Origin: Pirellulaceae bacterium | GTDB taxonomy: Bacteria; Planctomycetota; Planctomycetia; Pirellulales; Pirellulaceae | Length of the DNA stretch: 64,000 nt | Assembly: GCA_018402565.1 (NCBI GenBank) | Contig: JAGYIQ010000002.1 | Span: forward strand, 806,001 to 870,000 | Direction of reading: 5' to 3' | Part shown: piece after piece, positions 48,823 to 57,539 of the stretch | Layout: each line of letters begins with the position of its first letter | How positions within the stretch are numbered: position 1 is the stretch's first letter | The notes under the pieces: model-generated | Told to the model about the DNA's origin: nothing | Database searches by the model: none | Seen by the model: the letters and a program-made list of their open reading frames with translations, nothing else | Made by a program: the position numbers and the translations under genes

Positions 48823-51800
48823 GTCGTATTAGACTCAATAAGCAGGCCCAGGTGAGCAGGCTCAGCCCCCCTCCCAACCACCACCACGTCGGCCAATAAA
48901 TCAGTCGAACTTGGCTCTGCCCAGGCACGATGGCCACTCCCGTCAAGTAACGCTGCACGGGGAACGGACGTTGCCACTGCCACGGACCTCCCGCGTGTGA
49001 GACCAGAGCCCACCAACCCGGGTCGTATTGCTGTCGCCAAACCAGGACGGCGGGAGCCGCGGCCCGCACAGTCGCCGATCGCTCCTCCGCATTCCAAGTC
49101 CAATCAATCAAGCCGCTCGTGGTGTCGCCCCCCGACTGCGACGCCACAGCCACAGTTCCCGTCGCAGTTCCCGTCGCAGGTCCCGCCGCAGGTCCCGTCG
49201 CAGCCACCGCCGCATTGCTCGCCTCCGGCCGAGCCGGGAACTCCACCGGCTGATCGACCACCACGCGATCGGGACAGTCGAGAATCGCAACGGCCCCCGC
49301 CTCGGTCCCGGACCAAACCAGGCCCATGTCCCGCCGCCGCTCGCCCCACCCCAGTGATCGCGGCAGCGGCCGAACCTCCCAATCCTGGGCCAACCAGACC
49401 GGCGGCGGCGTGCCGGGCAACGTCGCCCACCCCAGCACAGGTCCCGCAGTGGCGGGGGGCTGGGGCGGCAACCATGTCAGCCAATGCCGCACGCCTTGGC
49501 TGCGAAGATAACCGTGCCACAAGTCGCGACCCGCCAATTCGGGGAGCGGCGGCAATTGCTCCAGCACCCACTCGCGAAGCAAACCGCTGCCACGCGGCTC
49601 CAACGTCATCTCGGCCGCCAAACTGGGGGCAGCGGTCGCCAGGTGAAACTGCGGAGCCCCGGTGGCTCGCAGGCTGTACAACGCCTGCCAAGCCAACTTC
49701 TCGGGCGGCTGAAAGGCCCAGCCCGGCCCCCACTTGCTCTGCATCTGTTGCCAGCGGTGCTGCTGCATCAAATCGGGATCGTAGAGGAAACGCCGCTGCG
49801 CTGGAGAGGCAACCATGTCATGTTCGTCGGCCCGATACGGACTATCGGGCCGCTCCCACAGCGTGCCATCAACCAGTACGCGGTGGTCCACCGTCTGCAC
49901 CAACCAGCCATTGCTGATCCACAGATCGCCGACCGTCAACAGGCTCAGAACCGCCAGCCACCAGGACTCAGTCCACCGGGTCTCGGCCAGCCGCGGCTGC
50001 CAATACAACCAAGCCCAAAACAGCCCGCCCACCGCCAACGTCTGCCACAGGGACAGGTGGATCTCCAACAGGGCTCGCGGCAATTGCAGTTGCCCCAGCC
50101 ACGAGTCCGGTGGCGCGGTCTGAAACGTGCGAAAGAAATACTGAATCCAACTGGGGGACAGGCAAACACCCAACGCCACGACCAAGCCCATCAGGACCCA
50201 GGCCAGCGACAACTGGACGCGGCGACGCTCGGCCGGTTCGCCCCCCGACTCGCGGGCGGTCCCACTCAAACGCGACAACTGGCCAGCCGCCAGCAGGGAC
50301 CAGGCGACCGAGGCCAGCAACCAGAGCTTGGCCGGATAGCGAAATTGATCAAAACCAGGAATCAACCAAGTCAGCCAGGAATAAACGCCCCCCACCTGCG
50401 GACCAAGGGTGGGAGTGCGGACCTCGAACCCAGCCGCGACTTGCAACTCGGTCCACAGCCAGACCGGTCCGTACCACCCGCAGCTGGCCAAGCCAAACAC
50501 CAGCAACAGCCCCCACAGCCACACACCCACCAGGCCTGACTCGCCCGCGACGCCGACCGAGCCGGCCTCAGCCGCGCCCGTCCCTAGCCGCGACCGCCAC
50601 AAGCCGCGGCCCACCTGGCCCAACGAAGCCAGCACCAAGACAGCGGTGATCAGCCCAGCATAGAGTGTCGGGTTCCAGATCCGATCGTTGGCCAACCAAT
50701 GACGATCCCACCGAGCATGCTGCGAGCGCCACGTCCCCAGCAAATTGCCGGCAATCAAGGTACTCCACTGCCACGGCGGCTGACTGAACTGCAAGGCCTG
50801 AGCCTGCTGACTGCCCGGCCGCGGCGGTCCCCACAGACCAGCGGCGATCCGCTCGCCGGACCCCGCCTCGCCGGCCCGCCAGACCTCCCAGGCTTGATAG
50901 ACATTGGCCGGTTGGTCCTGCAAGCGACGAGTGCTGGCGGCCGCAGATTCCCACAACGGCCACGCCTGCACGGCACTGGCGGCCAGTGCCCCCACCAAGA
51001 TGACAGCCACAAGCCACGCGTCGCGACAGGCCTGCCAGACCACGCTGCGCCTACACTCGCTCTGCCTACTCTCGCTCTGCCTACTCTCGCTCTGCCTACC
51101 CTCGCTCTGCCTACTCGCGCCTTGCCGGCGAGCGCCTGGCTGGAGCTCGTCTGCCTGGAGCTCGTCTGCCTGGAGCTCGTCTGGCCGGAGCCGGGCGGTG
51201 GTTGGAGCGCGATTCAACCCGGGTTGGGGTGGCACCCAACAGCGGGCCAGGACCAAACCGGCGGCGGCCAAGCCCCACAGCAGGACCGCTTGGGGCTCCC
51301 CGCCCAAGACGATCAGAGCCAGCGCCGCGACGGCACCGATCCCGGCAAGTCGAGAACCGCGGATCACCGCGCCCCATAGCCCCGCCAACGCCCAGGGCAA
51401 CCAGGTCGCGCTGATCAGAAACGGCCAATTGCCATGCTGCACCAGAACCGGTCCGCTGAGGGCGAAGCTCACCGCTGCGAACTGGGCAGCACCCGGCGAG
51501 CACCCCAACCCCCGAGCCAATCGCACCATGCCCCAACCGCTGCAGAGAACATGCAGGGCCAACACCACGGCGTAACGCTGGCGAAACTCGCCGACAGGCA
51601 GCGCCAACAACCACGTCCCCGGATAAAAGACGGTCGTCGTCCCCTGCCCGACCCAGTTCACCCCCAGTCCCATCAGATCATTCCAGAGCGGCAATTGCCC
51701 GGCTTGCCACTGCTGGACGGTCCATTGCAAAGTCTGGTAGTGCCAATACGTGGCGTCGCGAAAGCTCAACAATTGGTCGCCCCCAATTGCCGGAGCGAAC

Positions 51801-52114
51801 AGTCCGAGCACCACGGCCACCCACACCAGCGTCACGACCCGATGAGCGATCCAACTTTCGCGGCCGGGATCGCGCTGCCCCAGCCCCCCACGGTCGGTAG
51901 CGTTGAAGCCCGCCGCGTGGCCAGTTGCGTGGCCAGTTGCATGGCCAGTTGCGTCCCCCGAGGCGGACCGCGTTTCCGAAGCGGATTCAGACGCGACCTC
52001 AGAAGCGGATTCAGATGTCGCCTCGGCCCCCGACTCCGACTTGGACTCGGACGTCAACGCCAGCGGCGTCAGCGAAGGTTGACCAGGTGGGGTGGGCTGC
52101 GCCGATGGGGCCAC
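48737..52114 (-). CDS. YfhO-like large membrane protein
   Basis: 1125 residues from GTG 52114. A Ser/Glu/Ala-rich N-terminus (about 20-70) has SESKSES and ATGHATGHATGH repeats. Then about 12 membrane helices, with YfhO-like features in the first periplasmic loop (LLSFRDATYWHYQTLQWTVQ, then GQLPLWNDLMGLG). A large Gln/Trp-rich extracytoplasmic domain follows, with a last helix (LIYWPTWWWLGGGLSLLTW) near the end. YfhO-family proteins are implicated in cell-surface glycan modification. In-frame micro-repeats also occur at about 49145-49205, 51045-51130 and 51140-51185. Starts 9 bases after the mcsB stop, so probably in the mcsA-mcsB transcript. Confidence 0.75.
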   Translation of the reverse strand: MAPSAQPTPPGQPSLTPLALTSESKSESGAEATSESASEVASESASETRSASGDATGHATGHATGHAAGFNATDRGGLGQRDPGRESWIAHRVVTLVWVAVVLGLFAPAIGGDQLLSFRDATYWHYQTLQWTVQQWQAGQLPLWNDLMGLGVNWVGQGTTTVFYPGTWLLALPVGEFRQRYAVVLALHVLCSGWGMVRLARGLGCSPGAAQFAAVSFALSGPVLVQHGNWPFLISATWLPWALAGLWGAVIRGSRLAGIGAVAALALIVLGGEPQAVLLWGLAAAGLVLARCWVPPQPGLNRAPTTARLRPDELQADELQADELQPGARRQGASRQSEGRQSESRQSESRQSECRRSVVWQACRDAWLVAVILVGALAASAVQAWPLWESAAASTRRLQDQPANVYQAWEVWRAGEAGSGERIAAGLWGPPRPGSQQAQALQFSQPPWQWSTLIAGNLLGTWRSQHARWDRHWLANDRIWNPTLYAGLITAVLVLASLGQVGRGLWRSRLGTGAAEAGSVGVAGESGLVGVWLWGLLLVFGLASCGWYGPVWLWTELQVAAGFEVRTPTLGPQVGGVYSWLTWLIPGFDQFRYPAKLWLLASVAWSLLAAGQLSRLSGTARESGGEPAERRRVQLSLAWVLMGLVVALGVCLSPSWIQYFFRTFQTAPPDSWLGQLQLPRALLEIHLSLWQTLAVGGLFWAWLYWQPRLAETRWTESWWLAVLSLLTVGDLWISNGWLVQTVDHRVLVDGTLWERPDSPYRADEHDMVASPAQRRFLYDPDLMQQHRWQQMQSKWGPGWAFQPPEKLAWQALYSLRATGAPQFHLATAAPSLAAEMTLEPRGSGLLREWVLEQLPPLPELAGRDLWHGYLRSQGVRHWLTWLPPQPPATAGPVLGWATLPGTPPPVWLAQDWEVRPLPRSLGWGERRRDMGLVWSGTEAGAVAILDCPDRVVVDQPVEFPARPEASNAAVAATGPAAGPATGTATGTVAVASQSGGDTTSGLIDWTWNAEERSATVRAAAPAVLVWRQQYDPGWWALVSHAGGPWQWQRPFPVQRYLTGVAIVPGQSQVRLIYWPTWWWLGGGLSLLTWACLLSLIRLSGPWSWRSARASQGERSSQSPAASTTP

Positions 52115-52123
52115 GAGTCACTC

Positions 52124-53197
52124 TCAACTCAGGGGAGAATCGCCCGAGGGCTGCTCCAATTGCGAATGCAAATAATTGGCCCGAGCCTTGTTCCGCTGAG
52201 CCGTATCCATCTCGCTGCCACGGAGCTTTTGCAGGTGGGCCGGCTGCGTATGCACGAACAGCCGATTGATCGTGGGGATATCGATCGCTTGGATCAATTC
52301 CAAGTTGATCCCCAATCGCACTTTCGACAACAGATGCATCGTCTCTTCGCTGCTGATCTGGCCCGACCGCTGCAAGGTGGCATACGCTTTCAAGACCTGG
52401 CGTTGCAAGTCTTCGCGGCTGCCATCCAGCAAGAACTGCCGCGCCTTTCGCTCGTAACTGATGATCACCGGTACCACATCACCAACTTGCTTCAACAGCT
52501 CGTATTCGGATTTCCCCAATGTCAACTGATTACTGATTTGATAAAAATCGCCCATCGCCTGCGAACCTTCACCGTACAGTCCGCGGACGGCTAGATTGAT
52601 CTTCTGCAAACTGCGAAAGACTTTCTCGATCTGTTTGGTCAGCACCAGAGCCGGCAGGTGCAACATCACGCTGACCCGCATGCCGGTGCCAACATTGGTG
52701 GGGCAGGCGGTCAGGTAACCATACTGCGGATGGAAGGCATAACAGATTTTCTCGTCAATCGCGTCGTCCAACGCGTTGATCTGGTCCCAGGCAGCTTCGA
52801 AGTCCAACCCGCTCCGCATGACCTGCAAGCGGAGATGGTCTTCTTCGTTGATCATCACGCTGAAGCTCTCGTCCCGATCGACAAACACCCCACGAGCTCC
52901 GTTGTTGTCGGCCAATTCGCGGCTGATCAATTGCCGCTCGACGAGGTACTGGCGATCGACCGGCTTGAGCGACGACACATTGAAGTACTCGCACTCGCCC
53001 AACAGTGGGATTTCCCGCAGCCGACGACTGACCGAGGCCTCCAAGTTGGCCCGATCGATGTCGTTGCAACGCATCATGAACGGAAACTCAGCGACGTTCC
53101 GCGCCAACCGCACTCGGCTGCTGATCACGATGTCCGACTGCGGCCCAGTGCCTCGCATCCAGGGGCCGACCTGATTGGCAAATCGCTCCAAGCTCAT
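52124..53197 (-). CDS. mcsB: Protein-arginine kinase McsB
   Basis: 357 residues, the usual length. Phosphagen-kinase fold: SSRVRLARNVAEFPF, then nucleotide/substrate-site segments INEEDHLRLQ and the conserved CPTNVGTGMR with the catalytic-region Cys. McsB phosphorylates arginine side chains; in Bacillus this marks proteins for ClpCP. Its start overlaps the mcsA stop (ATGA-type, 4 bases), so they are coupled. No ctsR or clpC gene is adjacent, unlike the Firmicute operon. Confidence 0.96.
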   Translation of the reverse strand: MSLERFANQVGPWMRGTGPQSDIVISSRVRLARNVAEFPFMMRCNDIDRANLEASVSRRLREIPLLGECEYFNVSSLKPVDRQYLVERQLISRELADNNGARGVFVDRDESFSVMINEEDHLRLQVMRSGLDFEAAWDQINALDDAIDEKICYAFHPQYGYLTACPTNVGTGMRVSVMLHLPALVLTKQIEKVFRSLQKINLAVRGLYGEGSQAMGDFYQISNQLTLGKSEYELLKQVGDVVPVIISYERKARQFLLDGSREDLQRQVLKAYATLQRSGQISSEETMHLLSKVRLGINLELIQAIDIPTINRLFVHTQPAHLQKLRGSEMDTAQRNKARANYLHSQLEQPSGDSPLS

Positions 53198-53703
53198 AGC
53201 GACTCTCCACTCTCCAATTTGCGGATCAAGTCGCGAATCTGCGAAGCCTGTTCGTAATCCTCTTTCTCCACCGCCTCATTCATCTGGCGGCGCAATTGAA
53301 TCAACTGCGTCTGCGACTCGCTGCTGATCGAACGGTGCGTCGGAGTCTTGCCCTTGTGTGTGGTCACGCCATGAATGTTGACAATCAGCGGCTCCAACTC
53401 CTCAGTGAAAAACGTGTAATCGTGCGGGCAGCCCAAACGCCCCTGCTTGCGAAACTCAAAGAAGGAGATCCCGCAAATCGGACAAACCTTCTGGTCCAAG
53501 GCAGCTAACTGCTCGGCCGTCTGCCCGACCTTCAACTGCTTGCTCAACATGCTGATCAAGGACGAAGTCTCAACCGTCTTGGCCTGCTGCGGTTCCAGAT
53601 AAACCTTGGCGCAAGCCGGGCACAGATGCACCGAAGACACCTCTTCACCGGTCAAGTCCGTAATGTGAAAAGCAGCCTGTTTGTCGCAACGTTGACACTT
53701 CAT
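53194..53703 (-). CDS. mcsA: McsA, zinc-binding activator of McsB
   Basis: 169 residues. Cys pairs MKCQRC and CPAC near the N-terminus and CPIC in the middle, plus GCPHDY where a final Cys pair is expected, form the two zinc sites. The C-terminal UvrB/UvrC-type motif (LRRQMNEAVEKEDYEQASQI) is typical of McsA. Together with McsB it forms the arginine-kinase complex. Divergent from sdaA, with a gap of about 154 bases. Confidence 0.95.
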   Translation of the reverse strand: MKCQRCDKQAAFHITDLTGEEVSSVHLCPACAKVYLEPQQAKTVETSSLISMLSKQLKVGQTAEQLAALDQKVCPICGISFFEFRKQGRLGCPHDYTFFTEELEPLIVNIHGVTTHKGKTPTHRSISSESQTQLIQLRRQMNEAVEKEDYEQASQIRDLIRKLESGESL

Positions 53704-53844
53704 TTGGGCGTCCTCGAACCAGCCTCTCCCCCGACTGAATCATAGCCGTTTGTGGTCCTACGACAATGCCGCTAGCGGAAAGCGGGTCGCGATCACTTGA
53801 GCCCAACGGGTTTGCCGGTTATGCTGCTACCGGTCGGTTTCCCC

Positions 53845-53851
53845 AGAGGAG
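53845..53851 (+). promoter_or_regulatory. Shine-Dalgarno AGAGGAG that fixes the TTG start of sdaA
   Basis: AGAGGAG ends 6 bases before TTG 53858. There is no ATG before the conserved [20 protein letters not shown] segment, so the TTG is the start. Confidence 0.85.
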
Positions 53852-53857
53852 TCTGTC

Positions 53858-55303
53858 TTGGCGATCAGCGTTTTTGACCTCTACACCATTGGAATTGGCC
53901 CCTCCAGCTCCCACAGCGTGGGGCCGATGCGGGCCGCTCATCGCTTTGTTCAATCTTTGGGCGTTCAATCTTTGGGCACTCAGGCACTGGGCACTCAGGC
54001 ACTGGGCACTCAGGCGTTGGGCGAAGGGCCCGAGCGGGGACTGGAGCGAGTCTTTCGCCTGGAGGTCAACCTCTACGGTTCGCTGGCGCTGACTGGCGTG
54101 GGCCACGGCACCGACAAGGCCATCGTCATGGGGCTACTGGGCCAACTCCCGGAATCGGTCGATCCCGACCAAGTCAATCCGCTGTTTGATCAGGTCTGTC
54201 AGACTCAGACTCTGAAACTGCAGGGCCGCCATCCGATTCGCTTTTCCTACACCGAGGATTTGAAGTTCCTGCGAAAAGTGACCCTGCCGGAACACCCGAA
54301 CGGACTCCAGTTCACCGCTTGGGATGCCACCGGACAGGTATTGGCCCAAGAGACCTTCTTCTCGGTGGGCGGCGGGTTCATCGTCACACAGGCCGAGGCC
54401 GCGTCCGGCGGGACAGGTCGCTCGGACGACGCCCTGCCCTTCCCGTTTAGCTCGGGGGCCGACCTGCTCCGCATCAGCAAAGAGGCCCAGCTGTCGATCA
54501 GCCAAATCGTGCTGGAAAACGAAAAAGTTTGGCTGCCAGAGGACCAAATCCGGGCACGGCTGCTGCGGATCTGGGAAGTCATGCAGCAATGCGTACAAAC
54601 CGGCTGCCAACGCGAGGGGATCTTGCCCGGCGGTCTCAAAGTCCGTCGTCGTGCCGCCGCACTCTACCGCAGCTTGACCGCCACCGATCAACCAGGCGCC
54701 GCCGATCCGCTGAACGTGATGGACTGGGTCAACCTGTACGCCCTGGCCGTCAACGAAGAGAATGCCGCCGGGGGCCGAGTCGTCACGGCACCGACCAACG
54801 GCGCGGCCGGCATCTTGCCCGCTGTCCTGCACTACTACGAGCGGTTCGTGCCCCACGCCAGCCCCGACGGGATCGTGCGGTTCCTGCTCACCGCCGCTGG
54901 CATCGGCATGCTCTACAAAAAGAACGCCTCGATCTCCGGCGCTGAGGTCGGCTGCCAAGGCGAGGTCGGCGTCGCCTGCTCGATGGCCGCCGGCGGACTG
55001 GCCGAGGTCCTGGGCGGCACCGCGGAACACGTCGAACAGGCCGCCGAGATCGGCATGGAACACAACTTGGGCCTGACTTGCGATCCGATCGGCGGCCTGG
55101 TACAAGTCCCCTGCATCGAGCGGAACGCCATGGGCGCAGTCAAGGCGATCAACGCCGCCCGCATGGCTCTCCGCGGCGATGGCCAACACCATGTCTCCTT
55201 GGATAAAGTCATCGCCACCATGCGCCGCACCGGCCGAGACATGAATCGCAAGTACAAAGAGACCTCCCGCGGCGGCCTGGCCGTCAATCTCCCCGAATGC
55301 TAA
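53858..55303 (+). CDS. sdaA: L-serine ammonia-lyase, iron-sulfur dependent
   Basis: 481 residues, start TTG. Converts L-serine to pyruvate and ammonia with a [4Fe-4S] cluster. Family motifs: [14 protein letters not shown] at the N-terminus, [16 protein letters not shown], then [20 protein letters not shown], cluster-region Cys in [13 protein letters not shown] and [14 protein letters not shown]. Combines the beta and alpha parts of the enzyme in one chain, as in E. coli SdaA (~454 residues). The excess length comes from an in-frame 15-bp repeat at about 53946-54020 (QSLG, then LGTQA units) placed between the first helix and the first strand. Confidence 0.97.
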   Translation: MAISVFDLYTIGIGPSSSHSVGPMRAAHRFVQSLGVQSLGTQALGTQALGTQALGEGPERGLERVFRLEVNLYGSLALTGVGHGTDKAIVMGLLGQLPESVDPDQVNPLFDQVCQTQTLKLQGRHPIRFSYTEDLKFLRKVTLPEHPNGLQFTAWDATGQVLAQETFFSVGGGFIVTQAEAASGGTGRSDDALPFPFSSGADLLRISKEAQLSISQIVLENEKVWLPEDQIRARLLRIWEVMQQCVQTGCQREGILPGGLKVRRRAAALYRSLTATDQPGAADPLNVMDWVNLYALAVNEENAAGGRVVTAPTNGAAGILPAVLHYYERFVPHASPDGIVRFLLTAAGIGMLYKKNASISGAEVGCQGEVGVACSMAAGGLAEVLGGTAEHVEQAAEIGMEHNLGLTCDPIGGLVQVPCIERNAMGAVKAINAARMALRGDGQHHVSLDKVIATMRRTGRDMNRKYKETSRGGLAVNLPEC

Positions 55304-55344
55304 TGCCCCCGCTGAAATCCCCTCGATGAAATCGTCCCGCAACC

Positions 55345-56625
55345 ATGGCCGCTGAAGACACCTCCCTCGACTGGCAACGACCAGTGCCTTGGCTGCAAGG
55401 CCGATACCTGGCCCTGCTCGGTAGACTCGGTGGCTTGGCCAAACGCGATGCCAAAGCCTGGATCCACACCCGCGGCGGTCACGTCGTTCCGCTGGTCGAT
55501 CCACGAGTGCAAACGATCGTGGTCGGTGCGGACTCGTTTCCGTTTAACCTGCGAGAACTGGACGAACCCATCGTCGAACGGATCGAACACGGCGATATTC
55601 AACTCTGTGAAGAGACCGAATTCTGGCAGTCTTGCGGCCTGTTGGACGAATCGCAACCGGCACAGCTTTACACGCCCGCCATGTTGGCCGATCTGCTCAA
55701 AGTGCCCATCCGCACCGTGCGACGCTGGCACCGCCTGGGCCTGTTGCAACCCGTCAAAGAGATCTGCCGCCTACCGTATTTCGATTTCCAAGAACTGTCG
55801 GCCGCACGACGCTTGGCCTCCTGGCTCCAGACCGCCTCGGCCGAACAAGTCGAAGCCCAATTGGCCAAACTCACGAGCATCCTGCCCGGCGCTCGCCGAT
55901 CGCTCTCGCAGTTGCCCATCATTCGCCAAGGCAACGATATCTTGCTGCGACAGATGTCTGGCTTGGTCGATCCCAACGGCCAACTGCGGTTCGACTTCGA
56001 TCAATGGGGCAGCCCCGACGAGGCACCCGCCGCCGAAATTTTCTCGTGGAGCGAACACGCGACGGAAGCCGTCGAGGCCACCAGGCCACGAATGACCGTG
56101 ACCGACTGGACGGAGTTTAAACCCCAATCGCCCGAGGACTGCCTCCGACAAGCCATCGAATTCGAGGACGCCAACGACTGGGCCGCGGCACTCCATGTGT
56201 ACCGCGCCATGCAACTGGCCTTTGGCCCCTCCGCCGAAGTCTGCTTCCAAATCGGCGAATTGCTATATCGGCAAGGCGAACTCAGTGCCGCCCGTGAACG
56301 CTACTCCATGGCCGTGGAATTGGACGCCGAGTTCCTCGAAGCCCGCGCGAACTTGGGCTGTGTGCTCATGGAGCTGCAGCAATGGGACTTGGCCCTGGCG
56401 GCCTTCGAAGGCGCTCTGGACCTGCATCCCGATTACGCCGACGTCTTGTTCCATGCCGCCGCCGCCTGCGAGAAACTCGGACGAACCGCCGTCGCGCTCG
56501 ACTACTGGCAACACTTCCTCCGCGTTGCCCCCAACAGCCCCTGGGCCCAATACGCCGAAGCCAAAGTCGGTCGAGAAAGCACAAACGCCTCCCACAGCCT
56601 CGACCGCACCAGCCAACCCACGTAA
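55345..56625 (+). CDS. MerR-type HTH and TPR protein with BRCT-like N-terminus
   Basis: 426 residues. The N-terminal ~85 residues (LLGRLGGLAKRDAKAWIHTR, then GGHVVPLVDPRVQTIVVG) have the pattern of a BRCT domain. Next is a MerR-type HTH (about 108-160; LYTPAMLADLLKVPIRTVRR, then WHRLGLLQPV). A linker follows, then three or more TPR repeats (about 270-405; LGCVLMELQQWDLALAAFEG). A DNA-binding regulator that also makes protein contacts is the natural guess; no target seen. First of three same-strand genes with the methyltransferase-like and RNase HII-like genes, 62 bases before the next. Confidence 0.75.
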   Translation: MAAEDTSLDWQRPVPWLQGRYLALLGRLGGLAKRDAKAWIHTRGGHVVPLVDPRVQTIVVGADSFPFNLRELDEPIVERIEHGDIQLCEETEFWQSCGLLDESQPAQLYTPAMLADLLKVPIRTVRRWHRLGLLQPVKEICRLPYFDFQELSAARRLASWLQTASAEQVEAQLAKLTSILPGARRSLSQLPIIRQGNDILLRQMSGLVDPNGQLRFDFDQWGSPDEAPAAEIFSWSEHATEAVEATRPRMTVTDWTEFKPQSPEDCLRQAIEFEDANDWAAALHVYRAMQLAFGPSAEVCFQIGELLYRQGELSAARERYSMAVELDAEFLEARANLGCVLMELQQWDLALAAFEGALDLHPDYADVLFHAAAACEKLGRTAVALDYWQHFLRVAPNSPWAQYAEAKVGRESTNASHSLDRTSQPT

Positions 56626-56687
56626 CTTAGCAAGTATCGATCGCCCGCTCGGCCGCGATCGCCCCTCAACCCAGAAATCTCGCTTCC

Positions 56688-57539
56688 ATGAGTCGCTATC
56701 ACTGGACCCCGCCCGCCATCACCGACCCCACCACCCAACGCGATCTGCCCGATTATCATCGCCGACAAATCACTTCGCTGCTCTGTGAACTGGCACCCGC
56801 CGCCGACGGCCGACTCGCTATTTTAGGCGCAGGACCTTGTAATGACCTGGACCTCAGGCAACTGCAAGTCAAATGGCCGCACATCGATCTGGTGGATCGC
56901 GATTCGGAATTGGTCCGACAAGGCATCGCCGCCCAAACCAACTCATCGACCGGCTTGCACGTCCTCCAACAGGACCTGCTGTTGGGCGACAACGAGGCAC
57001 TCGCTCCGTCCACCGCACCGCGTCTGCTGGTTCCCGAGGTAGGCCAGTCGTTCCTCGCGCGGCTCAAACAGACTCGCTGGGACGCACTCCGCTGTGATTA
57101 CGACTTGGTGGCCTCCACCTGTCTGCTCAGCCAATTGGTGCACCAAGTCATCGATGCGGTCGGCGTCGATCACGCGTTGTTCATTCCCACCGTCCAAGCC
57201 CTGCGGCAACGGCACCTGTGGCTGATGGCCCAAGCCCTGCGACCCGGCGGTCAGGGCCTACTGTTCTGCGACTTTGTCTCCAGCGAAACCCTGCCCGACT
57301 TGTTTCGGGCCAACCCGGAAAACTTGCCCGCCCTGCTGAGTCAGGCCCTGCAAGAGAACAACTTTTTCCACGGTTTGAACCCAGGCAAACTCTTGCAAAT
57401 TGCCCGCGAGGACACCGAGCTGCAAGCCTGCCTCGATCAGGTGCAAATGTCGCCACCCTGGGTCTGGTTCACCGGCTCCTTGGCCTACGCCGTCGTGGTG
57501 ATCAAGTTCACGCGCCGGTCGTCGAAAGCCCCCACCTGA
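56688..57539 (+). CDS. Methyltransferase-like protein (SAM-binding fold)
   Basis: 283 residues. A glycine-rich motif I-like strand and turn LAILGAGPCNDLDL (about 43-56) is followed by an acidic end of strand 2 (IDLVDRDSELVRQG) and motif YDLVASTCLLSQLVHQV, then PGGQGLLFCDF, in the order of class I SAM-dependent methyltransferases. Substrate unknown. The stop overlaps the next start (TGATG), so translation is coupled to the RNase HII-like gene. Confidence 0.7.
   Translation: MSRYHWTPPAITDPTTQRDLPDYHRRQITSLLCELAPAADGRLAILGAGPCNDLDLRQLQVKWPHIDLVDRDSELVRQGIAAQTNSSTGLHVLQQDLLLGDNEALAPSTAPRLLVPEVGQSFLARLKQTRWDALRCDYDLVASTCLLSQLVHQVIDAVGVDHALFIPTVQALRQRHLWLMAQALRPGGQGLLFCDFVSSETLPDLFRANPENLPALLSQALQENNFFHGLNPGKLLQIAREDTELQACLDQVQMSPPWVWFTGSLAYAVVVIKFTRRSSKAPT

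Noticed and set aside
57218..57538. Upstream extension of the RNase HII-like gene
   Set aside because: The 107 extra codons are the out-of-frame shadow of the methyltransferase-like gene; ATG 57539 overlaps that gene's stop and starts the RNase HII motif region.
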